Assembly (NCBI RefSeq): GCF_014297285.1
Contig: NZ_JACOQI010000010.1
Span: 51,268 to 115,267, forward strand
DNA length: 64,000 nucleotides
Direction of reading: 5' to 3'
Source of the DNA: Dysosmobacter segnis
GTDB taxonomy: Bacteria > Bacillota > Clostridia > Oscillospirales > Oscillospiraceae
In this document: in pieces, positions 52,645 to 61,199 of the stretch
Position numbering within the stretch: the first letter of the stretch is position 1
Layout of the letters: each line of letters begins with the position of its first letter
Position numbers and translations under genes: made by a program
Notes under the pieces: model-generated
Databases searched by the model: none
What the model saw: only the letters and a program-made list of their open reading frames with translations
What the model was told of the DNA's origin: nothing

Positions 52645-54033
52645 ATGGCAGCCGAAATCAACAACATTCCCTACAAAATTTATCTCTCCGAAGACGAGAT
52701 GCCCAAGGCATGGTACAATGTCCGGGCTGACATGAAGGTCAAGCCCGCTCCCCTGCTGAATCCCGGCACCGGAAAGCCCATGGGCTTTGAGGACCTGCGC
52801 CCTGTGTTCTGCGATGAGCTGATCCGCCAGGAGCTGGACAATGATGACCGGGAGATCCCCATTCCCCAGGAGATCCTGGATTTCTACAAGATGTACCGGC
52901 CCTCTCCCCTGGTGCGGGCCTACTGCCTGGAAAAGGCCCTGGGCACCCCCGCCAAAATCTACTACAAGTTTGAGGGCAACAATACCTCCGGCTCCCACAA
53001 GCTGAACAGCGCCATTGCCCAGGCCTATTATGCCAAGCAGCAGGGCCTCAAAGGTGTTACCACCGAGACCGGCGCCGGCCAGTGGGGCACGGCCCTGTCC
53101 ATGGCTTGCGCATACCTGGGTCTGGACTGCAAGGTGTATATGGTAAAGGTCAGCTACGAGCAAAAGCTCTTCCGCCGGGAAGTCATGCGGACCTACGGCG
53201 CTTCCGTTACCCCCTCTCCCTCTGAGACTACCGCCATCGGCCGGAAGATCCTCCAGGAGCATCCCGGCACCACCGGCTCCCTGGGCTGCGCCATTTCCGA
53301 AGCCGTGGAAGTGGCCACCTCCACCCCCGGCTACCGCTACGTGCTGGGCAGCGTCCTCAACCAGGTGCTGCTGCACCAGAGCGTGATCGGCCTGGAGACC
53401 AAGGCGGCCCTGGACAAGTACAACATCGTGCCGGATATCATCATCGGCTGCGCCGGCGGCGGCAGCAACCTGGGCGGCTTGATCTCCCCCTTCATGGGCG
53501 AGAAACTCCGGGGCGAAAAGGATTACCGGTTCATCGCCGTGGAGCCCGCCTCCTGCCCCAGCTTCACCCGGGGCAAGTTCGCCTATGACTTCTGCGACAC
53601 CGGCATGGTGTGCCCCCTGGCCAAAATGTACACTTTGGGCAGCAACTTCATTCCCTCTCCCAACCACGCCGGCGGTCTGCGGTATCACGGCATGAGCAGC
53701 ATCCTCTCCCAGCTGTACCATGACGGCTACATGGAGGCCGTGGCCGTGGAGCAGACCAAGGTCTTCGAGGCCGCCGAGCAGTTCGCCCGGATCGAGGGCA
53801 TCCTCCCCGCCCCCGAGTCCAGCCACGCCATCCGGGTGGCCATCGACGAGGCCATGAAGTGCAAGGAGACCGGCGAGGCAAAGACCATTGTCTTCGGTCT
53901 CACCGGCACCGGCTACTTCGACATGGTGGCCTACGAAAAGTTCCACAACGGCGAGATGACGGACTACATCCCCACCGACGCGGAACTGGAAGCCAGCTTC
54001 GCCACGCTGCCCAAGGTGCCCGGTCAGGACTAA
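52645..54033 (+). CDS. trpB: Tryptophan synthase beta chain, TrpB2-like
   Basis: Condenses indole (or a related acceptor) with serine to make tryptophan. The 462-residue length and sequence fit the TrpB2 group, with a longer N-terminus than TrpB1. The PLP lysine is Lys119 in NNTSGSHKLNSAIAQA, with TTETGAGQWGTALS and the phosphate loop IIGCAGGGSNLGG near residue 275. ATG 52645 has AAAGGAGAA upstream and follows the T-box. No trpA or other trp genes are adjacent, so it probably salvages free indole. Confidence 0.92.
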   Translation: MAAEINNIPYKIYLSEDEMPKAWYNVRADMKVKPAPLLNPGTGKPMGFEDLRPVFCDELIRQELDNDDREIPIPQEILDFYKMYRPSPLVRAYCLEKALGTPAKIYYKFEGNNTSGSHKLNSAIAQAYYAKQQGLKGVTTETGAGQWGTALSMACAYLGLDCKVYMVKVSYEQKLFRREVMRTYGASVTPSPSETTAIGRKILQEHPGTTGSLGCAISEAVEVATSTPGYRYVLGSVLNQVLLHQSVIGLETKAALDKYNIVPDIIIGCAGGGSNLGGLISPFMGEKLRGEKDYRFIAVEPASCPSFTRGKFAYDFCDTGMVCPLAKMYTLGSNFIPSPNHAGGLRYHGMSSILSQLYHDGYMEAVAVEQTKVFEAAEQFARIEGILPAPESSHAIRVAIDEAMKCKETGEAKTIVFGLTGTGYFDMVAYEKFHNGEMTDYIPTDAELEASFATLPKVPGQD

Positions 54034-54092
54034 AGCCCCCTCCAACTCTTACCCTCTCAACACACAATCGCCCAGCCGCGCCGGATTTCCAC

Positions 54093-54196
54093 GCACCGCC
54101 TTTACCCGCAAGGGGTATGCAGCATCCATAAAGCAGCACAGCCGTTAACGGCTGCCCTACCTTACCGTTGTGAAAATCTTACCGCTTTTATCGACA
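54093..54196. repeat. MITE-like family 2, partial copy C
   Basis: About 100 bases matching the right part of copy D (31678-31778) in the same orientation: ACCCGCAAGGGGTATGCAGC, a perfect palindrome CAGCCGTTAACGGCTG, CTGCCCTACCTTACCGT, and the end TTTTATCGACA. The left end with the other terminal repeat is missing. Confidence 0.7.
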
Positions 54197-54210
54197 GTTT
54201 CAAGCAAAAA

Positions 54211-54242
54211 CCATCCCCGCAGGCAGTTGCCTGCGGGGATGG
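54211..54242. terminator. Bidirectional terminator between trpB and the ligase
   Basis: CCATCCCCGCAGGCA (54211-54225) pairs perfectly with 54228-54242, with T-runs outward on both strands. Confidence 0.88.
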
Positions 54243-54300
54243 TCTGTTTTTCATTAAGAGTTGCTGCAAAAAACCCATCCTATGTCCGATCCGGAAAAGT

Positions 54301-56055
54301 TCACTGTTCCTGGGCAGTCTCGGACAACTTTTTCAGTTCTTCCTCCTCCAAGACCCGGTAGGCTACCTTGCCCACCAGCGTTTTGGGCAGCTCCGCCCGA
54401 AATTCGATGTCATAGGGCAGGGCGTATTTGGCTACGTTTTTGCGGATATAGGCCATCAGCACAGCCTTGGTCTCCTCGTTGGCGGGCACGCCGGGCTTCA
54501 GCATGACGAACGCCTTTACCTTCTGCATTTTCAGCGGGTCCGGTACGCCGATGACGCAGCTCATCTGCACCAGCTCGTGGGCGTCCAGAATGTTCTCCAT
54601 CTGAGAGGGATACACATTGTAGCCGCTGGTGACGATCATGCGCTTGAGCCGCTGCCGGAAGTACACAAAGCCGTCCGGGTCCATAGAGCCAAGGTCGCCG
54701 GTGTGGACCCAGGCAAGACCGTCCTCATGGGTCTGGAGAGTCTGCGCCGTTTCCTCCGGGTGGTGGAGATAACCCATCATCACCGTAGGCCCGGACAGGC
54801 AGATCTCGCCCTCGGTGCCGTAGGGAACCTCCTTTTGCGTCCCGTGCTCCACGATCTTATAGTAGGTGTCCGGGAAGGGGATGCCGATGGAGCCTTCCCG
54901 TGAGATGTGGTACGGCGTCAGGCAGGAGGCGGTAACGCACTCCGTCAGGCCGTAGCCCTCCCGCACCTGAATGGTGGCATGGTGATCAAAGAGGAACTGG
55001 TCGAACCGCTTTTTCAGCTCTACGGACAGGCTGTCACCTCCGGAATAGACGCCCTTCAAACAGCTCAGGTCCGCGTTTTTCATTTTGGGCAGCCGCAGCA
55101 GCGCCTCGTACAGCGTAGGGACGCCGGCGATCAGGTTGCACCGGTATTTCAGCAGCAGCTTTGCGTAGCTGTCCGGGGTAAACCGGGGCACCAGAATACA
55201 GCAGCCGCCGCTGACCAGCATGGAATGGATAGACACGCCCAGACCGAAGCCATGGAACATGGGCATCACCGCCAGCATTTTGTCACCGGGGCGGAACATG
55301 GGGTTGGTGGCGATGATCTGTTTTCCCAGAGCGTTGAAGTTCAGATTCGTAAGCTGGATGCCCTTGGTGACGCCGGTGGTGCCGCCGGAATAGAGGATCA
55401 CCGCCTCATCCCCGGCTCTCCGCTCTGCCCGGTACGTCCAATGGTAGCCGCGGCCCCGGCGCAGGAATTCGTTCCAGCGCAGCACAGGCGCGTCTTTGGG
55501 GATTTTGGCCTGCTTGCGGCCCTCGGTGAGCATATAGCCCACCCGCACCGGCTTGGAAAGGGCGTCCGGAATGGAGGCCAGAATGATATTGTCCAGTGTC
55601 ACATTCTGACGGATGGCTTCAAATTTATGGTAAAACTGATCCAGCGTCACAGCGAAGATGGAGCCGGATTCCTTTAAGTAAAACTCGATCTCCTTCTCGC
55701 TGGAGAGGGGATGGATCATATTGGCCGTGGCCCCCACCAGATTGATGGCGTAGAACATGATCACCGCCTGGGGACAGTTGGGCATAGCCATGGTGATCCG
55801 GTCGCCGGGACGGACACCGGTGGCCTTCAGCGCCCGGGCACAGAGGTCGATTTCCGCCGCCATAGCGCGGTAGGTGGTTTTCCGGCCCATGAACACATAG
55901 GCAGTGTGGTTGGGATAGGTTTCCGCGCAGCGCTCCACGGCCTCATACATGGTGCAGTCCGGGTAATCCAGATGGGGCGGCACCACGCCGTAAACATTCA
56001 GCCACGGCGCTTTCACATGGGATTCCTCTGCGATTTTTGTCTGTTCAGCAGTCAA
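54301..56055 (-). CDS. AMP-binding acyl-CoA ligase (long-chain fatty acid type)
   Basis: Activates a fatty or other carboxylic acid to acyl-CoA through acyl-AMP. The 584-residue ANL-fold enzyme has the P-loop YSGGTTGVTKGIQLTNLN near residues 208-225, the aromatic motif REGYGLTE, DLGSMDPDGFVYFRQRLKRMI (hinge region), and a C-terminal lysine in PKTLVGKVAYR. Its start overlaps the end of the upstream E2-like gene by 11 bases, so they are coupled. The acid it acts on is unknown; the pair suggests acyl transfer from the CoA product. Confidence 0.9.
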   Translation of the reverse strand: MTAEQTKIAEESHVKAPWLNVYGVVPPHLDYPDCTMYEAVERCAETYPNHTAYVFMGRKTTYRAMAAEIDLCARALKATGVRPGDRITMAMPNCPQAVIMFYAINLVGATANMIHPLSSEKEIEFYLKESGSIFAVTLDQFYHKFEAIRQNVTLDNIILASIPDALSKPVRVGYMLTEGRKQAKIPKDAPVLRWNEFLRRGRGYHWTYRAERRAGDEAVILYSGGTTGVTKGIQLTNLNFNALGKQIIATNPMFRPGDKMLAVMPMFHGFGLGVSIHSMLVSGGCCILVPRFTPDSYAKLLLKYRCNLIAGVPTLYEALLRLPKMKNADLSCLKGVYSGGDSLSVELKKRFDQFLFDHHATIQVREGYGLTECVTASCLTPYHISREGSIGIPFPDTYYKIVEHGTQKEVPYGTEGEICLSGPTVMMGYLHHPEETAQTLQTHEDGLAWVHTGDLGSMDPDGFVYFRQRLKRMIVTSGYNVYPSQMENILDAHELVQMSCVIGVPDPLKMQKVKAFVMLKPGVPANEETKAVLMAYIRKNVAKYALPYDIEFRAELPKTLVGKVAYRVLEEEELKKLSETAQEQ

Positions 56056-56923
56056 GGTCGATGGCCTCCTTCAAGGGTCTGTCCAGCAGCTCCGGGTGGC
56101 TCATCAGGTGCTGCACGATTTTCAGGGAACGGCCGAAATAGAAGCCGTCCGCCACCCGTTCGTCCAAGGTGATCCCCAGTTCCACCACGTCCCGCACCTG
56201 ACGGGTGCCGTCAGCGGCGATCTTCTCCACCTTGTGCATGGTGCCAATGGCGATCATGATGGAATTGGTGCCGTAATTGTTCAAATGGTGGTACACGCTG
56301 GGGCATTGGATGCTGCCCAGGTTGGTGAGGAACACGCTGGCGAAGTTGGGGTCATCCTCCTTCAGCACAGCAGGCACCTTCCCATAGAAATCCAGGGTTT
56401 TCAGCCCCCAGAAGAAAAGCATCAGGAACCAGCGGGGCATGATCTTCAGGATATCCATGGCACCGTTGGCACCGCCGCTCTTCTCCGTTCGGGCCTTGTG
56501 GACCTTCCCCACCACCTGACGGGTCACAGCGGTCAGGGTCCAATCCTCCGGAGCTGTGGCCACCACCAGTTTTTCCTCACTGTGGTCCTCAAACCGCTTT
56601 TTCGCCACAAAGCCAAGGGTGATCTCGTGGCGCTGGTAATACCGCCGTCCGGAGATGTAGCGGTTCAGATCCGGCCGCAGGTATACGGTTTTGGCAACGG
56701 CCATGAGGATACAGTGGAACAGGGTGGTCTTGTATTCGTCCTCTCCCCGGTTCTTTTCCTCGATATAGCGCAGGGCCTCCGTCACGTCAAATTCCATATT
56801 GACGTAGACCTCGGCGTCGGTGCGCTTATTCATCAGATGGGGCATGATGGCGTGAAGCCCGTCCAGATCCCGGATCCAGTAGGCATCCGGCCGGTCACCC
56901 CATCGTTTTGTTCGTTTTTCCAT
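56045..56923 (-). CDS. E2/CAT-fold acyltransferase-like protein
   Basis: A 292-residue single domain resembling the catalytic domain of 2-oxoacid dehydrogenase E2 (chloramphenicol acetyltransferase fold), without lipoyl or E1/E3-binding domains. The N-terminal part is DAYWIRDLDGLHAIMPHLM with a TLFHCILMAVAKTV helix. The C-terminal active-site strand reads LDERVADGFYFG where E2 enzymes have DHRxxDG, so the catalytic histidine position is Glu. ATG 56923 has GGGAG seven bases upstream. It is coupled to the acyl-CoA ligase. It may be a transferase using another base, or a binding protein. Confidence 0.78.
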   Translation of the reverse strand: MEKRTKRWGDRPDAYWIRDLDGLHAIMPHLMNKRTDAEVYVNMEFDVTEALRYIEEKNRGEDEYKTTLFHCILMAVAKTVYLRPDLNRYISGRRYYQRHEITLGFVAKKRFEDHSEEKLVVATAPEDWTLTAVTRQVVGKVHKARTEKSGGANGAMDILKIMPRWFLMLFFWGLKTLDFYGKVPAVLKEDDPNFASVFLTNLGSIQCPSVYHHLNNYGTNSIMIAIGTMHKVEKIAADGTRQVRDVVELGITLDERVADGFYFGRSLKIVQHLMSHPELLDRPLKEAIDLDC

Positions 56924-56958
56924 AATTCGCTCCCTTTTTGCCATGCAAAAGCATCACA

Positions 56959-57070
56959 AAATAAGAAATGTGCCATTTCCTCGCCCCTGCGGGGCAACCG
57001 GAATGCTGTGCGAAAACTTCATGCACTGGCATTTTTGCATTTTGTGGTGCGCTGCCCATCCATGAAGTTT
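56959..57070. repeat. Dispersed structured repeat, family 1, copy B
   Basis: Inverse of the copy at 15552-15670. It shares the CCATTTCCTCGCCCCTGC block, CTTCATGCACTGGCAT, and GTGGTGCGCTGC, and carries the paired CTTCATG / CATGAAG arms. It lies in the leader of the E2-like/ligase operon. Confidence 0.75.
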
Positions 57071-57104
57071 TATGAGGTTTTCTGCCATTTGCCGGAAAAT
57101 CCAA

Positions 57105-57153
57105 ACAAACGGGATACCGTGCACAGTATAGCACACCGCATCCCGTTTGTCAG
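57105..57153 (-). promoter_or_regulatory. Promoter inside an inverted repeat, E2-like/ligase operon
   Basis: Minus strand CTGACA (57153-57148), 17 bases, TATACT (57130-57125). Arms ATCCCGTTTGT (57140-57150) and ACAAACGGGAT (57105-57115) flank the core as an 11-bp perfect inverted repeat. This may be a repressor operator. It also lies just past the GT4 stop and could fold as that gene's terminator. Confidence 0.55.
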
Positions 57154-57168
57154 CAATTTTATAGGTTC

Positions 57169-58611
57169 TTACAGATACCGGTCCAGCTTCTGCCAGAGGG
57201 CTTCGCCCTTCTGCTTCAGCTCCGTGCGGAAGGCCCGCCGGCCTTCTCTGTGTTCTTCCAGGCGCTCCTGAAATTCCTCCCGGAACTCATTCCGGCGCTC
57301 CTGAATCCCCTCTCTGTGCTCATCCCAACCCTCACGGTACCGCTCTGCCAGGCCATCGCCCAGATCCCGGAGCTTTGCCAGCGCGTCCATCATGCTGCCC
57401 TGAGCATTCAAAACACCGTCCATGGGCCTATGGTGATCGTCATACCGGCCCATGCGGTAGTTCTCCATCACAATGCCATAGCGCTCTCTGGCCCGCTTTA
57501 CCGCATCGCCCCAGGAGAGATACAGCCGGTCCCCGGCCTGACAGCCCACCTGAGCCATACATTCCGGTTGCTTGCAGATCTCCTGCAATTTTGCGGCCAT
57601 GGACCCGGCATTTTCATCAATGAGGAAGCCGTCCACCCCATCGGTCACGCCCTCCGCCGCGCAGCTGCCGTCGATCAGCACTGCCGCAAGGTCGCAGGCC
57701 GCCGCCTCCCGCACCACCAGCCCGTTGGTGTCATAGCTGGATGGGAACAGGAACAGATCCGCCCGGCAGTACCACGCCCGCAGCGTCTCCCGCTGGGAGA
57801 TGGCCCCGGTAAAAATGCACTTGCCGCCCAAGGGCTTTGCGTACTCCTGCACCTCCGCCGCGTCAGCGCCGCTGCCGATGAACACCATGCGGAAATCCTG
57901 ACCCCCAGCCTGAAGCAGCTTCAGCGCGTCCAGAATGATCCGCAGTCCCTTGTACCACATCATGCGGCCCACGAACAGAAACACAGGCACGCCCTCCGGC
58001 AGATCGTAGTCCGTTGTGGCGGCGGTGATCGCCTCCTCGCTGACCCGGCCCCGGGGCATATCCACGCCGTTTTCCATCACATGATAGTCCCCCTGATAGC
58101 CGATGGACCGGAGGTTTTCCCCCGCGCCGCGGCTCACCACCCACACCTCATCGCAGGCGGAGATATTGGAGGCCAGTACATACAGCGCGCTCTCCTGCAG
58201 CAGCCGACCCCGGAGGAGCTTGGCTACGTCCACATCAAACTTCGTGTGGTATGTAAACACCAGCGGCGCATCCACCACGTCCCGGATGGACCGGGCCAGG
58301 ATCGTGGACATCACAGGGCAATGGCTGTGGAGCAGGTCCACCTTTTGCTCCTTCAGCTGCCGCAGGGTCTCCGGGGAAAAGGGATAGCCCGCCAGATAGC
58401 CGAACAGCCGCCGGGTATCCACGCTTGGATAGCGGGCCACTGGAAAGGGAAAGCGGCTGTCGTCGGCGTCCGGATGCTCCGGCGTCACCACGATGGCCCG
58501 ATCCCCCAGCTTTGTCAGCTCCTGAGCGTAGTTGACAACGGTATTGGCCACGCCGTCGATCAGCGGCGGGAAGGAATCATTTAAAAGACAGATGCTGTGC
58601 GGTTCCTGCAT
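57169..58611 (-). CDS. GT4 glycosyltransferase with charged coiled-coil tail
   Basis: A 480-residue GT-B glycosyltransferase like the glycolipid (diacylglycerol glucosyl) and capsule enzymes. NDSFPPLIDGVANTVVNYAQEL at the start is typical of the lipid glycosyltransferase group, then HSHCPVMSTILA, VMENGVDMPRG, and FLFVGRMMWYKGLRIILDAL. After the catalytic fold ends (about residue 385) comes a 90-residue tail of repeated charged heptad-like units (EHREGIQERRNEF, ERLEEHREGRRAF), likely a coiled coil or membrane-surface helix. It probably makes glycolipids at the inner membrane. The upstream neighbour mntP is 102 bases away. Confidence 0.87.
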   Translation of the reverse strand: MQEPHSICLLNDSFPPLIDGVANTVVNYAQELTKLGDRAIVVTPEHPDADDSRFPFPVARYPSVDTRRLFGYLAGYPFSPETLRQLKEQKVDLLHSHCPVMSTILARSIRDVVDAPLVFTYHTKFDVDVAKLLRGRLLQESALYVLASNISACDEVWVVSRGAGENLRSIGYQGDYHVMENGVDMPRGRVSEEAITAATTDYDLPEGVPVFLFVGRMMWYKGLRIILDALKLLQAGGQDFRMVFIGSGADAAEVQEYAKPLGGKCIFTGAISQRETLRAWYCRADLFLFPSSYDTNGLVVREAAACDLAAVLIDGSCAAEGVTDGVDGFLIDENAGSMAAKLQEICKQPECMAQVGCQAGDRLYLSWGDAVKRARERYGIVMENYRMGRYDDHHRPMDGVLNAQGSMMDALAKLRDLGDGLAERYREGWDEHREGIQERRNEFREEFQERLEEHREGRRAFRTELKQKGEALWQKLDRYL

Positions 58612-58713
58612 GGTATGTTCTCCTTTTTATTCACTCCCAGTTTCATTTCGTGTTCCCATGCGGCCGCAAAATTCACGCCGCCGGGAACGCAGCATCAAAT
58701 CAGGATGGATTGT

Positions 58714-59295
58714 TCAAAATGGCAGCAGCCCCAAATGCTCCAGCAGAATTTTACAGCCAAGCAGCACTAAGATCACACCGCCGGTGATCTCCGCCCTCTG
58801 CTTGTACCGGGCGCCGAACCAGCACCCCACCGCCACGCCGGCCACAGAGATGCAGAAGGTTATCACGCCGATCAGGCTGACAGCTGAGAGGATCGGCGTT
58901 TCCAGAAAGGCGAAGGTCACGCCTACCGCCAGTGCGTCGATGCTGGTGGCAATGGCCATGAGAAAAAGCTTTTTATGGTCCGGTCCTCCGCCGGCAGCAG
59001 CGTCCTCCGCCTCGTCCTCCTCGCCGGAGAAGGCCTCCCGGATCATGTTGCCGCCGATAAGCAGCAGCAAAATAAAGGCGACCCAGTGGTCATACTGCTG
59101 GATATAACCCGAAAACTGAGAACCAAGTACCCAGCCCAGAAGGGGCATCAATGCCTGAAAGCCGCCGAAATACAATCCCACCGTCAAGGCATGGCCCCAT
59201 TTGATCTTCGTCATGGACAACCCTTGACAGATCGCTACGGCAAAGGCATCCATCGACAACCCTACGCCGATGAGAAACAGCTCAAGAAATCCCAT
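58714..59295 (-). CDS. mntP: Manganese efflux pump MntP
   Basis: A 193-residue membrane protein with six spans in two repeats. Both repeats carry the family motif with conserved aspartate: GVGLSMDAFAVAICQGL near residues 11-27 and IATSIDALAVGVTFAF near 114-129. An acidic loop EEDEAEDAAAGGG separates the halves. GGAGG precedes the ATG. It follows sfsA by 14 bases on the same strand, so it lacks its own long leader; no yybP-ykoY riboswitch is present here, unlike many mntP genes. Confidence 0.92.
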   Translation of the reverse strand: MGFLELFLIGVGLSMDAFAVAICQGLSMTKIKWGHALTVGLYFGGFQALMPLLGWVLGSQFSGYIQQYDHWVAFILLLLIGGNMIREAFSGEEDEAEDAAAGGGPDHKKLFLMAIATSIDALAVGVTFAFLETPILSAVSLIGVITFCISVAGVAVGCWFGARYKQRAEITGGVILVLLGCKILLEHLGLLPF

Positions 59296-59309
59296 ATTGA
59301 TTAAGCCTC

Positions 59310-59990
59310 CTACAGGATCACCGGAACTTCTCTGCGAATTTTAAGGCTGTCCGGCGTCACATCACAGTCAAAGGCCAGCACCCGAACCCCGTGAGCCGCC
59401 GCCTCCCGCAGGGCTTCTCCAAAGGCGGGATGGGTTGCGTCATTGGGTGCGACGCTGTGAATATCTCTTATTTGTACCACAAAGAACAGGACTGCGTCAA
59501 GGCCGGTTTCCGCCGCCCGCTGCAGTTCCCGGATGTGCTTGACACCCCGCTCCGTGGGGGCGTCCGGGAACAGGGCGTTTCCGTTTTCCTCCAGTGTGAC
59601 GCCCTTCACCTCCACCAGATGAAGCCGTCCCTCCGTCTCTACGCAAAAGTCCAGCCGTGACGAGCCGTAAGCATACTCCGGATGGATGGCGGTGACGTCC
59701 GGCAGAAAGCCTCCGGCCGCCGCCCACTCCGCAAACACCTTATTGGGAGCCTGCGCGTCCATATTGATAAGGCTGCTTCCCTTTTCCACCGCAATCAGAT
59801 CGTATGCGGTTTTTCGGTTGGGATTCGTTCCCTTTTCCAGATAGACCGTGCAGCCCGGCACCAGCAGTTCCCGGCACCGGCCCGTATTCTTCACATGGAC
59901 GGTCTCCACGCTGCCGTCCAGTTCCACATGGGCGATAAAGCGGTTGGGGCGGTCGATGAATTTCGCCGCCCGGACATTCTGATAGTGCAT
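59310..59990 (-). CDS. sfsA: DNA/RNA nuclease SfsA
   Basis: A 226-residue SfsA-family protein (first known from sugar-fermentation stimulation; PD-(D/E)xK nuclease fold). Motifs: RPNRFIAHVELDG, HVKNTGRCRELLVPGC, SSRLDFCVE with LHLVEVKGVTLE supplying catalytic Asp, Glu and Lys, and FPDAPTERGVKHIREL. The ATG at 59990 is chosen because AAGGAG lies six bases upstream; the ATG nine codons earlier overlaps the end of vanW and has no site. Confidence 0.93.
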   Translation of the reverse strand: MHYQNVRAAKFIDRPNRFIAHVELDGSVETVHVKNTGRCRELLVPGCTVYLEKGTNPNRKTAYDLIAVEKGSSLINMDAQAPNKVFAEWAAAGGFLPDVTAIHPEYAYGSSRLDFCVETEGRLHLVEVKGVTLEENGNALFPDAPTERGVKHIRELQRAAETGLDAVLFFVVQIRDIHSVAPNDATHPAFGEALREAAAHGVRVLAFDCDVTPDSLKIRREVPVIL

Positions 59991-60006
59991 TGCTGTCTCC
60001 TTCGTA

Positions 60007-60843
60007 TCATTCGCCATCCGCAGGCGCGGCTGACAGCAGGGGGCTGTACATCATAATGGCATCGTTGGTGCAGAGGTACTGCTCCTCCAAAAGCGCACCG
60101 GACAGGCCATACACCTCCCGCCAAAGCTGGTTGTGCCGGATATAGCCGCCCCAGGATGCCTGATCGATCCGGGCGTCCTTTTCTATGACCCGGAATTGCA
60201 GCGCCGGCGGCTCTGTCGAGCGCCACGCCCCCTCCAGATGGGTCTCCCCCACCCGCAGACACAGCTGATACGGCCGGTCCGTGTCGTTGCGGATCATCAG
60301 GTCCCGGTGGGGATAGGCGCAGGTGGCCCCGCTGCCGAAGGGCTGGGTCCGGTTGGCATCCGGGAACACGTCATGGGAGTGGCGGTAGCGCTCCGTCACC
60401 GTCAGGGGCGTGTGGAGGGTCATCCAGAAAATCAGATTGGACAGCTGGCACAGCCCGCCGCCGATGTCCCCGCCGATCTGTCCCAGAAACAGCACCATGC
60501 CCTCCTTGTAACCCTTCCGGGCGGTGGGTTTTCCGATGCGTTTCCAGTAGCTGAAAGTCTCGCCGGGATACAGGATCAGCCCGTCCAGCCGCTTTACGGC
60601 CAGCTTCAGATTTGTCACCTTATTCTCCTGCCAGACCATTTCTTCTCCCCGGAGGTGTCGCATAAGCGGCGTGGCGTGGGAGAACTGGACGCAGGGGAGC
60701 CGTTCTTCCTTCCAGGTCTTTGCCCAACGGTACTTGGGCGAGCACCACAGCAGATAGCGCTTCCCGGTGTAATACGCCTTTCCCAGCCGCAGACGCAGCC
60801 AGCTGCGCCGGATGGGCGGGCGCAGGTCCATCTTCGTATCCAC
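60007..60843 (-). CDS. VanW-family protein
   Basis: A 278-residue protein of the VanW-like family, found in some glycopeptide-resistance clusters and widely in Firmicutes, function unclear. Signature: LYPGETFSYWKRIGKPTARK and the nearby GGDIGGGLCQLSNLIFW with the conserved cysteine near residue 132. Both are typical of the VanW domain. No signal peptide or LysM/peptidoglycan-binding domain is attached. The start is uncertain: the GTG at 60843 has AAAGGGGGAG six bases upstream; the ATG at 60861 has none. No van resistance genes accompany it, so resistance is not implied. Confidence 0.85.
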   Translation of the reverse strand: MDTKMDLRPPIRRSWLRLRLGKAYYTGKRYLLWCSPKYRWAKTWKEERLPCVQFSHATPLMRHLRGEEMVWQENKVTNLKLAVKRLDGLILYPGETFSYWKRIGKPTARKGYKEGMVLFLGQIGGDIGGGLCQLSNLIFWMTLHTPLTVTERYRHSHDVFPDANRTQPFGSGATCAYPHRDLMIRNDTDRPYQLCLRVGETHLEGAWRSTEPPALQFRVIEKDARIDQASWGGYIRHNQLWREVYGLSGALLEEQYLCTNDAIMMYSPLLSAAPADGE

Positions 60844-61089
60844 AACGTCTCCCCCTTTCATTTTTCTTAGTATGCCACAGGATCTACCGTAAATCTACAT
60901 CAAAACGGTAACATTTCCCAGCTTGTCAGCGTTTTTTTGTCACCTTTTTGCAAAAGATTGGCCAAATATGACGTCCGGCATCCGGTGGAATCTGCCATTT
61001 CCCGGAACTTATCTGAAAAAGCGGCAAAAATTCCAATCAGCCTCGTCTCAAGTATGAAATCAGCCGTTTTTCGTTCACAAATTGTTTTC

Positions 61090-61118
61090 TGGACACGCTT
61101 TCCACGCCGTGCTAAAAT
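61090..61118 (+). promoter_or_regulatory. Promoter of ftsH
   Basis: TGGACA (61090-61095), 17 bases, TAAAAT (61113-61118). The rest of the 60844-61199 gap shows nothing I can name. Confidence 0.7.
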
Positions 61119-61199
61119 TGCTGTTATCCATAGAATACATACCAATTCAGAAGCGGAATTTCTGTCGGTTTCCGCTCCAAGAGAAAGAAGGAACGATCC

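Noticed and set aside
59296-59309. yybP-ykoY manganese riboswitch for mntP
   Set aside because: Only 14 bases separate sfsA and mntP, so there is no room.
60007-60843. Vancomycin resistance because of VanW
   Set aside because: VanW-like proteins are widespread without resistance, and no vanH/A/X or sensor genes are present.
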